Assembly: GCA_963676875.1 (NCBI GenBank)
Contig: OY781436.1
Location: 1,860,001 to 1,924,000, forward strand
Reading direction: 5' to 3'
DNA length: 64,000 nt
Origin: UBA6244 sp963676875
GTDB taxonomy: Bacteria > Bacteroidota > Bacteroidia > Bacteroidales > F082
Below the pieces are notes generated by a model that made no database searches, was not told the origin of the DNA, and worked only from the letters and a program-made list of their open reading frames with translations. Made by a program: the position numbers and the translations under genes. Each line of letters starts with the position of its first letter. Position 1 is the first letter of the stretch. Positions 17,693 to 27,805 of the stretch are shown here, one piece after another.

Positions 17693-19561
17693 TTATCGAC
17701 CTAAATATACTAAAAGTACATTAATATCGGAGGGTGACACACCACTAATTCTTGATGCCTGTCCGATGGTATGTGGTCTGATTTTTGAAAGTTTTTGGCG
17801 TGCTTCGGTGGATAATGATTGAAGTTGATGGTAATCAAAATCATCGTGTATATTGATGTTCTCCAGATTGGAAAATTTATTGGCTAAATCGGATTCCTTT
17901 TGAATATAGCCTTGGTATTTCACCTGAATTTCTGTTGATTCAATTTCTTCAGTATTGAGTTTGTTTTCTTCAACAAAAGTTTTAATCGACCTCACAGAAT
18001 TAATCATATCAAATATGCTAACTTGTGGTCGTAAGGTGATATCTGCAGCTTTTACTTTTTGTCGCAAGGGAGACGTTTGCAATGTTTTCAGCATTTCATT
18101 TATCTCTTTCGGATCCACACTTTGTGTTTTCAGAAACTCAATAAAATCGTCCGTTTTTTTGTATTTCTCTACCACCTTTTCCAGTCTTTCTTTGGAGGCA
18201 AGACCAATTTTAAAGCCTTTTGGAGTTAGTCGGAAATCTGCATTGTCCTGTCTAAGCAGGGTTCTGTATTCAGCTCTTGAGGTAAACAATCTGTATGGTT
18301 CATCAACGCCTTTCGTCACCAAATCGTCGATGAGAACCCCGATATATGCCTCTTGACGGCTCAGAATAAGGGGCTCTTTTTCGTTCAATTTATTGTGAGC
18401 ATTAATACCTGCCATGATACCTTGAGCTGCCGCTTCTTCATATCCTGTGGTTCCATTAATCTGTCCTGCGAAATACAGGTTACTAATTAACTTGGTTTCT
18501 AAGGTATATTTCAACTGCGTAGGAGGGAAGTAGTCGTATTCGATGGCATAACCGGGTGTGAATATTTTGGCCCGCTCGAACCCGGCAATTTTGCGCAACG
18601 CTTCCAATTGTATGTTGTCGGGAAGTGAGGATGAAAAACCATTGACGTAGTATTCTATGGTGTTCCAACCTTCGGGTTCCACGAACAATTGATGTCGGGT
18701 TTTGTCGTGAAAACGATCAATTTTATCTTCGATGGATGGACAATATCTGGGTCCGGTTCCTTCAATTCTTCCTGCAAACATCGGGGAATCTTCAAACCCA
18801 AGCCGCAGTACGTCGTGCACGATGGGAGAGGTGTAAGTAATCCAACAACTACGTTGTTTTGCTAGAGTAGGGGTGTCGGTGTAACTAAATTTTTGTGGAT
18901 TAATATCTCCTTTTTGTTCCTCCATTTTGGAGAAATCGATGGTTCTGCCATCTACTCTGACCGGGGTGCCTGTTTTTAGTCTGGCGGCTTCAAAACCAAG
19001 ATTTTTTAGTTGTTCTGTAATTCCAAATGAGGGTGCATCTCCAATTCTACCACCACCGAATTGCTTTTTGCCGATGTGAATTTTTCCGTTCAAGAATGTT
19101 CCTGCCGTAATAATTACCGATTTGGCCATAATTCGCTGACCCATTCCTGTTATTACGCCGGTCACCTGGTTATCTTCAACAATGAGTTCAACAACAGTGT
19201 CCTGCCAGAAATCAAGTGTAGATATTTGCTCGAGCATTTTCCTCCACTCGATGGAAAACAAAACACGGTCGCTTTGTGCACGGGGACTCCACATGGCCGG
19301 ACCTTTGGATTTGTTGAGCATGCGGAATTGTACCATACTTTTGTCTGTAACAATACCTGAATACCCGCCTAAAGCATCTATTTCGCGCACAATTTGACCC
19401 TTTGCCACCCCGCCCATGGCCGGATTACATGACATTTGTGCGATACGTTGTAAGTTCATTGTTATGAGCAGGGTTCTGGAGCCCAGATTGGCCGCTGCCG
19501 CAGCAGCTTCCGATCCGGCATGTCCTGCACCTACAACAATGACGTCATATGGTTCAAACAT
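17693..19561 (-). CDS. mnmG: tRNA uridine-5-carboxymethylaminomethyl modification enzyme MnmG (GidA)
   Basis: MnmG with MnmE installs the cmnm5 group on U34 of certain tRNAs, using FAD and methylene-tetrahydrofolate. The start at the ATG 19561 (622 aa) begins MFEPYDVIVVGAGHAGSEAA with the FAD dinucleotide fold; the longer frame from a TTG at 19585 would translate the parS site itself. Conserved blocks include MSCNPAMGGVAKGQIVREID, KTGTPVR, RYCPSIEDK and FTSRAEYR. In many bacteria this gene sits close to the origin and parS, and here it is bracketed by two parS sites. mnmE, rsmG, parA and parB are not in this window. Confidence 0.97.
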   Translation of the reverse strand: MFEPYDVIVVGAGHAGSEAAAAAANLGSRTLLITMNLQRIAQMSCNPAMGGVAKGQIVREIDALGGYSGIVTDKSMVQFRMLNKSKGPAMWSPRAQSDRVLFSIEWRKMLEQISTLDFWQDTVVELIVEDNQVTGVITGMGQRIMAKSVIITAGTFLNGKIHIGKKQFGGGRIGDAPSFGITEQLKNLGFEAARLKTGTPVRVDGRTIDFSKMEEQKGDINPQKFSYTDTPTLAKQRSCWITYTSPIVHDVLRLGFEDSPMFAGRIEGTGPRYCPSIEDKIDRFHDKTRHQLFVEPEGWNTIEYYVNGFSSSLPDNIQLEALRKIAGFERAKIFTPGYAIEYDYFPPTQLKYTLETKLISNLYFAGQINGTTGYEEAAAQGIMAGINAHNKLNEKEPLILSRQEAYIGVLIDDLVTKGVDEPYRLFTSRAEYRTLLRQDNADFRLTPKGFKIGLASKERLEKVVEKYKKTDDFIEFLKTQSVDPKEINEMLKTLQTSPLRQKVKAADITLRPQVSIFDMINSVRSIKTFVEENKLNTEEIESTEIQVKYQGYIQKESDLANKFSNLENINIHDDFDYHQLQSLSTEARQKLSKIRPHTIGQASRISGVSPSDINVLLVYLGR

Positions 19562-19568
19562 AGAAGTA

Positions 19569-19584
19569 TGTTTCACGTGGAACA
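19569..19584. promoter_or_regulatory. parS centromere-like site 2 (exact consensus)
   Basis: A second exact copy of TGTTTCACGTGGAACA in the same orientation, 7 bp upstream of the mnmG ATG and 1.9 kb from site 1. ParB bound here could also affect mnmG transcription. It supports the start at 19561 rather than 19585. Confidence 0.93.
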
Positions 19585-19592
19585 ATGGTAAA

Positions 19593-20015
19593 TTAAGGGC
19601 GCAAAGTTAAGTAATAATCCTCTTTCGAGCGCATCTCTTTCTTTTCGTCAAGGCTATGATCTTCGTAACCCAGAAGGTGTAGTACACCATGAACTGCAAC
19701 ACGACTTAATTCATCATGAAATGAAACATTGTGCAATTTGGCATTTTCATTCACCCTTGTGATACTCACATATATTTCACCGGAAATTATGTCCGGTTGC
19801 GTTGAGGTGGGGAAGGTGATGATATCAGTGTAGGTATCGTGTTGTAAAAACTTTTGATTGATGGATAACAACTGCTCATCGTCGCAAAATATGTAATGGA
19901 GATCTCCTGCTATTTTATGTTCCTTGGCTACAACTATCTCCAACCACTGTTTTATTAAGCGTTCGTTGGTTTTGTTTAATTGGAAATCGGTGAGGTAATT
20001 AATGGTGAGCATCAT
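19593..20015 (-). CDS. ybeY: Endoribonuclease YbeY (rRNA maturation)
   Basis: YbeY is a zinc-dependent RNase involved in 16S rRNA 3' processing and ribosome quality control. The sequence has YTDIITFP, the EIYVSITRV strand and the zinc motif HGVLHLLGYEDH (H-x3-H-x5-H pattern) near residue 110. At 140 aa it is the normal size. The start overlaps the preceding ATPase-like gene by 17 bp, so translation is probably coupled. mnmG follows after a parS site. Confidence 0.95.
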   Translation of the reverse strand: MMLTINYLTDFQLNKTNERLIKQWLEIVVAKEHKIAGDLHYIFCDDEQLLSINQKFLQHDTYTDIITFPTSTQPDIISGEIYVSITRVNENAKLHNVSFHDELSRVAVHGVLHLLGYEDHSLDEKKEMRSKEDYYLTLRP

Positions 20016-20490
20016 TTGATTTTACCGCAACTCCGGCATGTTTTTTGAAAAAAGCTCGCAAAAATTCAGCCCGTTGTTGATAGATTTTGTTGTGTATGGC
20101 GCTAATGTCAAAGGAAATTTGCAAGTTATTTTCATCAAGAATCTCAATGCCATCGGTCAAGGTTTGAATTAAAAATAATCTTTCTTGTTCCGGTTCATCA
20201 GATAAATCATTCAAATCTACTTGAGTATTCAAAGCTTCAAGAAGTGACTTATTTAAACCCTCAAAAACAATGTTAAGTAACAGAAAATCAGTGTTATAAG
20301 ATAGTTTTACCGGGTTGGTGCTCGTTTGTGGAATCAAGAGGTTGTATAGCTCACTCAAGGTCATCAAAATATTGCCAAAATAGGTTTCGTTGATAAACAA
20401 CTGGTCGCATAACACTTCTGCGAAATTCTCCATTTCATGGATTGAGCTCTCTTGTCCGATGCTGATTGAGCGGTTACAATCTAAAATCAT
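19999..20490 (-). CDS. HATPase-like (anti-sigma-type) small protein
   Basis: A 163-aa protein. Residues about 15-55 (SSIHEMENFAEVLCDQLFINETYFGNILMTLSELYNLLI) resemble the N-terminal helix pair and N-box region of GHKL ATP-binding proteins such as RsbW/SpoIIAB. The later glycine-rich ATP-lid motifs are not evident, so it may not hydrolyse ATP. It overlaps DUF4175 by 4 bp upstream and ybeY by 17 bp downstream, forming a compact DUF4175-ATPase-ybeY-mnmG operon. The family call is tentative. Confidence 0.7.
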   Translation of the reverse strand: MILDCNRSISIGQESSIHEMENFAEVLCDQLFINETYFGNILMTLSELYNLLIPQTSTNPVKLSYNTDFLLLNIVFEGLNKSLLEALNTQVDLNDLSDEPEQERLFLIQTLTDGIEILDENNLQISFDISAIHNKIYQQRAEFLRAFFKKHAGVAVKSNDAHH

Positions 20491-23400
20491 TTCTTATCGT
20501 TTTCTAACTTAAAAAGATACTTTTTATACAACTCCAGGTAATAAGGCGAAACATCTATGGGCACGGTTAACAAGATTTCGTCCTGACCTTCATTAATGTC
20601 CTTATACTTAAGTTCTTGATTTTGGTTTCTGTTTTGACGATTTTTTCCTTCGCTGGATTCCCTTTTTTTCTCTTTTTCACGTTCTTGTAAGGCTTCTTTG
20701 GATCGTAACAGTCTGGTTTCTATCTCTTTTTGTCTTTCTAAAGTCTCTTGACGAAATTGTCTTCTAATCAAATCCTCCTCATTTTTTTGCATTTCTTCAG
20801 CGATCTTTTTCAAATCGTTGCCATTTTCGCCCCCGGCTTGCACTTCATCCAAAATGTCCTGCAATTGTCGTCTGATTTCTCCCTGCATGGCCGCCATTCG
20901 CGCCAATTCCTGACTATTGCCATTTACACCTCCCTGACCGTCTTTCCCTTCCTTTTTTCCGTTCTTTTTCATACGTTCTCCCAATTTTTTTTGGGCATCC
21001 ATCAGGTCTTCCAAAGAAGGTTTTTTGCCGGAGCCAGGACTATTGCACTGTCCTTTTCCGCTACTTTGTCCCTGCATTTGCATGGACGACTTCATCTGCT
21101 TGAGCGATTCAGCCAGCATCAACGACAGGTTGTTGGTAGAGGTCATGGCATATTGTTGTGCTCCCATTGCTTGACCGGTTTGTCGCTCTTGCAATGAGTG
21201 CAGGGCTTTATCAAGATTTTTAGTAATTTTCCCTGATTCATCCAAAATAAAGGGCTGTATAAAAATCTGACGTTTGCTTAATGCTTTAAGTGAATCTTCT
21301 ACCACGATAAAGTCGGTTTGCAGAAGTTTTAACTTTTCCGTATTTTCAACGTATTGGGGATCGTTTTGAGAGGTTTCACCTATTTTGTTTAGCAATCGTT
21401 CTTGTTCAAAACTCATATCGATGAGGTTGTCGAGCAAGGTTCGCACCTGTTCGGCATCTTCAGCCATCTGCTCCGCCTTGGCTTCTTCAAATTGCATCTT
21501 CATGGCGTCGGCCATTTCCTTCATTTTATCACCGGCATTTTTTTGATTCTCAGCCGCCTTTTTCTCTTTGCTCTTCTCTAAATTTTCACCGGCTTCGTCC
21601 ATGTTTTGCTCAATTTCTTCGGCGGTGGCTGTATCTTGTTCTACATTAAAGGGTTCTTCCAATTGCTGATCCAACGAATCAATCTGCGAAAATTCTTTTT
21701 GCAATTCTTCAAACTCTTTTTTAATATCTTCCTGTTGTTGGATACTCGAATCGTTGGGCATTTCTTTTTCACGGGTTTTTTCGGCCAAATCCAGTTGTTT
21801 TTCAGCCAATTCTTCCAGCTTATCCAGCGCCTCTTCCATTTTCTTTTCTACCTCGTATTGCTTGTATAATTCAAGGTTTTGCTCCAGATTTTCTTTCAGG
21901 TCTTCGTTTTTCTCTTTCATCTGTTTCAGGAAATCCTCCAGTTTGTCCTTGTCCAGGTTTTTCATTTGTTCCTGAAGTTTTTCCATTTCCTTCTCCAAAT
22001 CGGTTTTCATCAATTCATCAAACATTTCCTGAAGTTTGTCTATTCGCTCCTGCAATTCGGGATCCGTTTTTTGTTTGATGAGCGATTCCAATTCCTCAAT
22101 TTCCTTATTCAGTTCCTGAATTTCTTCCATCTTGTTTTGCAATGAAGCTTGCTTTTCTAACAAGTCGGTCATCTTCTTTTTGTCCATCCAACTCAGATCC
22201 TTTTTCTCAAACAAACTGAGGGTATTTTCTTCAATTTCCTTGTTTAGTTTCTCGAGTTCGGTCAGGGTTTCCTTCATTTTTTTCTTTACCTCATCGGCTT
22301 GGTTGTCGGCTTGGTCGGCCAATTCATCCGCGTCGGGAAGCTGCATGGAAAAGATGGTTGATCGACTTCTTTTATAACCATTGATGGCATCGTTGTCGCG
22401 CACTTCAAAGCAATAGGAAATGCTTTCGCCCGGATTGAATAACTTTTCACGTGCATCGAAACTAAAGTTAAAAGGTTGTTTGAGGATGGATTTTTCCACT
22501 TGAAGTGAAATTTTTGTCCAAGCTTTTTGTGGTACGCTATCTTTTCGATATAAAAAATTCAATTGGTAAAATCCGTGATCATCATTTATTTCTCCGGAAA
22601 AATGGGTTTGGCCATAGATTCCATCTTCTTTAAATTCCCGAACGGAAATCTGAGGATATTCATCTTTGATTACCTGCACCGAAAACATGAGCGAATCGGC
22701 ATTTCTTACAAATTCATTTACCGGAGCAATGGAATAATTGAACGATTGCAAGGCTCTTTGCTGAAAAACAAAGGTGTTGCTATTGTTTTTTTGAAGCCAA
22801 ATCAAACTATCGTTAAGCACCAATTTTACCGAATCGGCATCTTTGGTAAAAACTTTCCACGATACTTCCGTACCCTCCGGAACCACCAAATCACCTGTGT
22901 TTTCGATGGTTTCATTTTGTTTGGCCAGATAGTTGGGGTAGGTGAGTGAAGCTTCAAAACCATAAACCAACGGACGGGGAAATACCTTGATATGGTATTC
23001 AGGACTGCTATATTCAATCGTATTGAGCGTAAAACGCACATCCTGATTCAGTGTTTTGAAAATATACTGGAATTTACCCGGTTGCATTTCCCCCATACGA
23101 TAGTTATAAAGGCCGTCGTTGATGGTGATGGAAGTCGGTATTATTTCTCCCTTCACTTCCACTTCCAGCACAAAATCACTTTTCTGAATGGCCGTCAGGT
23201 TTTTGTTGAGAACATGCAGGGTGTATGGAAGCGGTTTTTCGTAATGGACATCGTAGTTGATGATTCGGTCGGTGGGTTGTGTCAGGCTTCCGGGACTTAA
23301 AAAGGCGAGCAGCAATAAAATGAGCACAGGAGGCAAAACAAACTTTAAATATCTGGTATTTCCCTTAAAATTGATGGCTTTGGCAAATGGAATGGGAGCC

Positions 23401-23813
23401 AATTCGGCAGATTTTTGGTTGATGCTCGCCATGAGCAAGTCCATTTGTTGCGTTTCTTGCAATTGATGAAGCTGAAGGGTGTTCAATAGTTTGTCGCTTA
23501 CCTCCGGAAAATGTTGACCAATCAATCGGGCAGCATCGGCTTCCGAAAGTGTTTTTCCCAGATTAAATATCCGCAAAATGGGGATGAGTATGTAGTAAAC
23601 AAGTACAAATCCGGATATGCCCAAAAAAGAATAATACAGAATAAACCGCGTGTTCTGATTGCTCCAGGCAAAATATTCGATGGCGTTGATAAGTAGAAAA
23701 AACCCGATGATTAACCCAAAACCAATCATCAAACCCTTGATTATTTGGTTTTTGTAATACTTCAGAATAAAACGTCTGAGTTTCTCAAGTAACAGTTCGT
23801 AACCGGTTTTCAT
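20487..23813 (-). CDS. DUF4175 family large membrane-anchored coiled-coil protein
   Basis: About 1108 aa from the ATG at 23813 (a TTG two codons upstream is less likely). The N-terminal 190 residues contain three hydrophobic helices (about 25-47, 58-80, 155-172). Two or three Ig-like beta segments follow to about 480. A very long Glu/Lys-rich coiled coil runs from about 500 to 760, then a Gln/Met/Gly-rich stretch and a charged helical region near 1000-1080. This is the Bacteroidota DUF4175 family of unknown function. The architecture suggests a structural or scaffold protein of the envelope. It heads the operon that leads into ybeY and mnmG. Confidence 0.87.
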   Translation of the reverse strand: MKTGYELLLEKLRRFILKYYKNQIIKGLMIGFGLIIGFFLLINAIEYFAWSNQNTRFILYYSFLGISGFVLVYYILIPILRIFNLGKTLSEADAARLIGQHFPEVSDKLLNTLQLHQLQETQQMDLLMASINQKSAELAPIPFAKAINFKGNTRYLKFVLPPVLILLLLAFLSPGSLTQPTDRIINYDVHYEKPLPYTLHVLNKNLTAIQKSDFVLEVEVKGEIIPTSITINDGLYNYRMGEMQPGKFQYIFKTLNQDVRFTLNTIEYSSPEYHIKVFPRPLVYGFEASLTYPNYLAKQNETIENTGDLVVPEGTEVSWKVFTKDADSVKLVLNDSLIWLQKNNSNTFVFQQRALQSFNYSIAPVNEFVRNADSLMFSVQVIKDEYPQISVREFKEDGIYGQTHFSGEINDDHGFYQLNFLYRKDSVPQKAWTKISLQVEKSILKQPFNFSFDAREKLFNPGESISYCFEVRDNDAINGYKRSRSTIFSMQLPDADELADQADNQADEVKKKMKETLTELEKLNKEIEENTLSLFEKKDLSWMDKKKMTDLLEKQASLQNKMEEIQELNKEIEELESLIKQKTDPELQERIDKLQEMFDELMKTDLEKEMEKLQEQMKNLDKDKLEDFLKQMKEKNEDLKENLEQNLELYKQYEVEKKMEEALDKLEELAEKQLDLAEKTREKEMPNDSSIQQQEDIKKEFEELQKEFSQIDSLDQQLEEPFNVEQDTATAEEIEQNMDEAGENLEKSKEKKAAENQKNAGDKMKEMADAMKMQFEEAKAEQMAEDAEQVRTLLDNLIDMSFEQERLLNKIGETSQNDPQYVENTEKLKLLQTDFIVVEDSLKALSKRQIFIQPFILDESGKITKNLDKALHSLQERQTGQAMGAQQYAMTSTNNLSLMLAESLKQMKSSMQMQGQSSGKGQCNSPGSGKKPSLEDLMDAQKKLGERMKKNGKKEGKDGQGGVNGNSQELARMAAMQGEIRRQLQDILDEVQAGGENGNDLKKIAEEMQKNEEDLIRRQFRQETLERQKEIETRLLRSKEALQEREKEKKRESSEGKNRQNRNQNQELKYKDINEGQDEILLTVPIDVSPYYLELYKKYLFKLENDKK

Positions 23814-23959
23814 TGACAACTTTTACAGGTTTTTTTTTGTCATAAACAATATCGGGGGCAAAGATAGAAATTCGCAGGCTGCTAAAAATATTATCTTAGC
23901 TGATTGAATTCATTTGAAAATCGGGATTGCCCCATTTTTTGAAACTAATAATTTAACAT

Positions 23960-25927
23960 ATGAAACGTAATTTTATCATCATTATTCTATTTCTGTTTTC
24001 GGGAAGTGTGTTTGCCCAATGGAATCAGGATACCAATATGGAAGGGAAATGTTCGCACATGCCACCGCCAAATGCCAAGCAAGAATTTTTGGGACTATAC
24101 AATTGGCAAAGTCCGCTACTTAACGATTACGACGTAACCTTTTATGGTCTGGATATTGAAGTTACCAGCGAGTCGGTTTATGTTACCGGAAACGGAACCA
24201 TCAACGGCATCGCACTGGTGCCCCTCGACACTTTTGCGTTCGAGTTGAAAGATGTTCAGGAAATAGATGCCATTTGGTTCAATGGAGTTCAATACACCAA
24301 TTATGATCGGCAGGAAAACAATGTATTGGTTCCCGTAACACCAATAAACGCAGGCGATAATTTCACTGCTCAAATTTTTTATCACGGACAAACAGCCTCC
24401 GGTGGATTTTTCTCAGGAGTTTCCAATGCCTATTCCAGCACCTACGACAAACACGTAACCTGGACATTATCCGAGCCTTTGGCAGCCAGCGATTGGTTTC
24501 CGGTAAAACAAGACCTGGAAGACAAGGCAGATTCATGCTATGTTTTTCTAACCTGCGATCAAAGTGAAATGGCCGGTTCGCAAGGTTTGTTAACCAATGT
24601 GGTTGATTTAGGGAATGGCAAACATCGTTTTGAGTGGAAATCCTTTTATCCCATCGATTATTATTTAATTTCATTTGCAGTAGCCGATTACCAGGAATAC
24701 AATGTTTATGCACATCCGGCGGAGATGAATGGGGATTCCATTCTTATTCAAAACTTTATCTACGATGCACCCAACTGTTTGGAAAATAACAAGGCGGGTA
24801 TCGACCAAACAGCCGAATTTATTGAGTTGTTTTCCGATCTTTATATTCTATATCCGTTTTCAGAAGAAAAATACGGACACTGTCTCACTCAACTTGGCGG
24901 TGGAATGGAGCACCAAACCATGACTACCATTGGCGGATTTTCATTCCATCTGGTTGCCCACGAACTTGGTCACATGTGGTTTGGCGACAACGTTACCTGT
25001 GCTACCTGGAGCGATATCTGGATCAACGAAGGGTTTGCTACTTACTCCGATTACCTGGCCAACGAATATATTCTTGGGTGGAATGCCGGAAAATCGTTTA
25101 TTTCAGCTGCTCAAAACAATGCCATGTCTTCGCCCGGAGGAAGTGTTTATGTTCCGGAGGATGAAGTGTATCCCGGCAACGAATGGCGAATTTTTTCGGG
25201 AAGATTGTCCTACGACAAAGGTGCTGTTATCATCCACATGTTGCGTCATGAAATTCAAAACGACGACTTGTTTTTTGAGGTAATGAGTACATTTCAAACT
25301 AATTACACAGGAGGTACTGCCACTGGTGAAGATTTTAAAAATACAGCCGAAGACATCACCGGCATGGATTTCGACTATTTCTTCGACCAATGGTATTATG
25401 GAGAAGGTTATCCCCGATACGACCTCGATTGGTATTCCACGGACAATACTTTTTACATGACCTCCACCCAATCCACATCTTCCTCTACGCCGCTATTTAA
25501 AATGCTCATGGAATATCGCCTGATGTTTTTGGATGGAACCGATACCCTTGTAAAGCTCTGGCAAACGGATAACGTGAATACCTACGAAATTGAGACCGGA
25601 AAAACAGTTGGTCTGGTGGTGGTTGACCCCGAAAAGTGGACCATGGAAAAGGTAAACAGCATCATTATCGGCATCGACGAAATGGAATCTCCGGCATATT
25701 TTACGGTGGGTCCCAATCCGGTTTCCGACTTTGTAAATGTATATTTCCCCAATTATTCCACCAACGAACGAACCATCGAAATAACTGATTTGCAAGGGAA
25801 ATTAATCCAACGGGCACAAACCCCCAACGATCAAATTAAGATAAATACGATGGACTTGCCCAAAGGTATCTACCTGATGCATGTTTCGGATGGTGAGTTT
25901 TCCACCAATCGCAAATTAATCAAATAG
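23960..25927 (+). CDS. Secreted M1-family aminopeptidase with T9SS sorting domain
   Basis: A 655-aa secreted zinc peptidase. It has a signal peptide (residues 1-19, ending VFA-Q), the M1 N-terminal beta domain, an exopeptidase-type GGGMEHQTMTTIGG motif, and the gluzincin site HELGH at 334-338 with the third ligand Glu357 in NEGFATYSDY. The C-terminal 75 residues (from about 580, with VGPNPVSDFVNVYF and ending KLIK) form a type A T9SS sorting domain, so it is exported and attached to or released from the outer surface. A role in peptide scavenging is likely. It ends at a strong hairpin terminator. Confidence 0.93.
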   Translation: MKRNFIIIILFLFSGSVFAQWNQDTNMEGKCSHMPPPNAKQEFLGLYNWQSPLLNDYDVTFYGLDIEVTSESVYVTGNGTINGIALVPLDTFAFELKDVQEIDAIWFNGVQYTNYDRQENNVLVPVTPINAGDNFTAQIFYHGQTASGGFFSGVSNAYSSTYDKHVTWTLSEPLAASDWFPVKQDLEDKADSCYVFLTCDQSEMAGSQGLLTNVVDLGNGKHRFEWKSFYPIDYYLISFAVADYQEYNVYAHPAEMNGDSILIQNFIYDAPNCLENNKAGIDQTAEFIELFSDLYILYPFSEEKYGHCLTQLGGGMEHQTMTTIGGFSFHLVAHELGHMWFGDNVTCATWSDIWINEGFATYSDYLANEYILGWNAGKSFISAAQNNAMSSPGGSVYVPEDEVYPGNEWRIFSGRLSYDKGAVIIHMLRHEIQNDDLFFEVMSTFQTNYTGGTATGEDFKNTAEDITGMDFDYFFDQWYYGEGYPRYDLDWYSTDNTFYMTSTQSTSSSTPLFKMLMEYRLMFLDGTDTLVKLWQTDNVNTYEIETGKTVGLVVVDPEKWTMEKVNSIIIGIDEMESPAYFTVGPNPVSDFVNVYFPNYSTNERTIEITDLQGKLIQRAQTPNDQIKINTMDLPKGIYLMHVSDGEFSTNRKLIK

Positions 25928-25949
25928 AAGATAGTTCAACGGAAATAAG

Positions 25950-25980
25950 CAACCTGATCAATTACCGGTCAGGTTGTTTT
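25950..25980. terminator. Bidirectional hairpin terminator
   Basis: CAACCTGA at 25950-25957 pairs with TCAGGTTG at 25969-25976, followed by a run of T. The hairpin lies between the M1 peptidase and the convergent terC gene and overlaps the terC stop codon, so it probably serves both. Confidence 0.85.
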
Positions 25981-27006
25981 TTTTATGGGGAAAATCATGG
26001 AAATAATTATGCTTCCCACCAGGATACTCAATACAATTAGCAATGAATTCATGGTTGAAATGGGGAAGTACGAATGTGCAAGCATTTTCAAACCGATGAA
26101 TATTAACAGAATGGACAAGCCAATTTTTAAAAACCAAAACCGTTGAATGATATTTTCTACCAGAAAGAACAACGACCGCAACCCAATGATGGCGAAGATA
26201 TTGGAGAAATAAACGATGTACGGATCGCGGGTAACCGAAAAAATGGCCGGAATGGAATCAACAGCAAAAATAACATCGGTAAACTCAACCACCAGTACCA
26301 CCACAAACAAACCGGTGATATATAGTTTGTTGTTTTTTCTTACAAAAAATTTACCCGTGTCATCCGTATGATCCACCGAAAAATATTTGCCGGCAAGCCT
26401 GATAATGGGGTGATTTGTGGTGTCAATTTTGGAATCGTCGTTGCGGTCCACAAACATTTTGATCCCAGTAAAAACTAACAATGCACCAAATCCATACAAA
26501 ATCCACGAAAATTCCTGAATGAGGGCAGCGCTGATAAAGATGAACAAAAAGCGCATGATGATGGCTCCCAAAATACCCCAAAACAGCACCTTGTGATAAA
26601 ATTTTGTTGGTATGTTAAAGGAGTAAAATATCATTAGGATAACGAAAATATTGTCCACCGAAAGGCTATACTCAATGAGGTAGCCGGTAATGTACTCTAA
26701 ACCAAGATTTTGTCTGTATATACGTAGTGAAGTTTCGAAGTCATCGGTAATCTGGATGGGGTGGTTGAATTTTGCCACCAAATGTTTCAGGTCGTCCACA
26801 TTTTTCGGCCCATGTATCATGTCGCCAAACAGATAAATCACTCCCCAAAAAATTAACGCCAAACTTACCCATGCAGTGGTCCAGTAAAGCGCGCTTTTAA
26901 AACTTACGGGCTTATTTTCTTTGTTGAATACCCCAATGTCGAGAAACAACAAAAAGGTAATCAGCAATAAAAATCCTCCAAAAATTAATATTTCGTGCCA
27001 GTGCAT
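25969..27006 (-). CDS. TerC family membrane protein
   Basis: A 345-aa polytopic membrane protein with about nine hydrophobic helices. Typical TerC blocks are FLDIGVFN near the N-terminus, EYSLSVDNIFVILMIF in the centre and VVEFTDVIFAVDSIPAIFSVT towards the C-terminus, with conserved intramembrane Asp residues. Members are linked to tellurite resistance, metal (manganese) efflux and co-translational metalation of exported enzymes. Which of these applies here is not shown. Single gene with its own upstream region. Confidence 0.93.
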   Translation of the reverse strand: MHWHEILIFGGFLLLITFLLFLDIGVFNKENKPVSFKSALYWTTAWVSLALIFWGVIYLFGDMIHGPKNVDDLKHLVAKFNHPIQITDDFETSLRIYRQNLGLEYITGYLIEYSLSVDNIFVILMIFYSFNIPTKFYHKVLFWGILGAIIMRFLFIFISAALIQEFSWILYGFGALLVFTGIKMFVDRNDDSKIDTTNHPIIRLAGKYFSVDHTDDTGKFFVRKNNKLYITGLFVVVLVVEFTDVIFAVDSIPAIFSVTRDPYIVYFSNIFAIIGLRSLFFLVENIIQRFWFLKIGLSILLIFIGLKMLAHSYFPISTMNSLLIVLSILVGSIIISMIFPIKKTT

Positions 27007-27085
27007 TTTTTAGCCAGTTTTGTCGTCAAAGGTAATCAAACAAACCTCAACATCAGAAAGGGGTTGAACTTCTTATACCATAAAT

Positions 27086-27192
27086 AAATTGAAGTTAGCA
27101 CTACGTTGTTTATGTATAATGCCGATATAGAATTGAAGAGGTTTCAGGAGCGAAGCGAACTTAAAGCTCATTTCAATTCATAATCGGTATTA
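27086..27192 (+). repeat. 107-bp dispersed repeat, copy 2
   Basis: Matches the reverse complement of 1757-1863 with a few substitutions. It occupies most of the spacer between the divergent terC and flavodoxin genes. Confidence 0.88.
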
Positions 27193-27286
27193 TTTTGTAT
27201 TCGGAATAAATAGCGAAAATGGCCGACGGAGGCATGGCAATCATAGGCAAATAGTTGTACTTTTACTGCCTAAAAATTTTTGAACG

Positions 27287-27805
27287 ATGAAAAAAATTAT
27301 TTTGCTTTACTGGGGTACAGGTGGAAATGTTGAAAGAGCTGCCAAAAAAGTTTACGGCATGTTTGATGCTGACATGATAGATATGGCCGATGTGGTGAGC
27401 TTTGATATGGAAACCCTTGGTAATTATCAGTTGTTGATATTTGGTGGTTCTACCATTGGAGCCGAAAACTGGATGGACGCAAAAGCAGATAATGAATGGA
27501 ATAGGTTTTTCAGAAAACTTGAAAAACAGGATTCCTTTAATTTTAAGGTAGCCTTTTTTGGCCTCGGCGATCAAGTACTTTATCCTGACCATTTTGTGGA
27601 TGGTTTGGGTGTATTTCAGGAAGAAATGGACGAGTTGAATGTTCCTGTTATTGGACAATGGCCCGTAGAAGGTTATACCTTTACCGACTCTGATGGCATG
27701 AAAAACGGCATGTTTTATGGTCTGGCTCTCGACCTCGACAACGAACCCGAACTTTCTGACCAAAGAATTAAAGCTTGGACAGATCAGCTGAAAAAGTTGA
27801 TTTAA
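27287..27805 (+). CDS. Flavodoxin
   Basis: A 172-aa flavodoxin, an FMN-carrying low-potential electron carrier that can replace ferredoxin. The phosphate loop is YWGTGGNVERAA at residues 8-19. The FMN-ring loops are FGGSTIGAENW near 55-65 and FGLGDQVLYPDHFVDGLG near 95-110, as in long-chain flavodoxins. Trp and Tyr residues that normally sandwich the flavin are present in these loops. It is a single gene; induction under iron limitation is common in the family, but no Fur-like box is evident here. Confidence 0.93.
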   Translation: MKKIILLYWGTGGNVERAAKKVYGMFDADMIDMADVVSFDMETLGNYQLLIFGGSTIGAENWMDAKADNEWNRFFRKLEKQDSFNFKVAFFGLGDQVLYPDHFVDGLGVFQEEMDELNVPVIGQWPVEGYTFTDSDGMKNGMFYGLALDLDNEPELSDQRIKAWTDQLKKLI

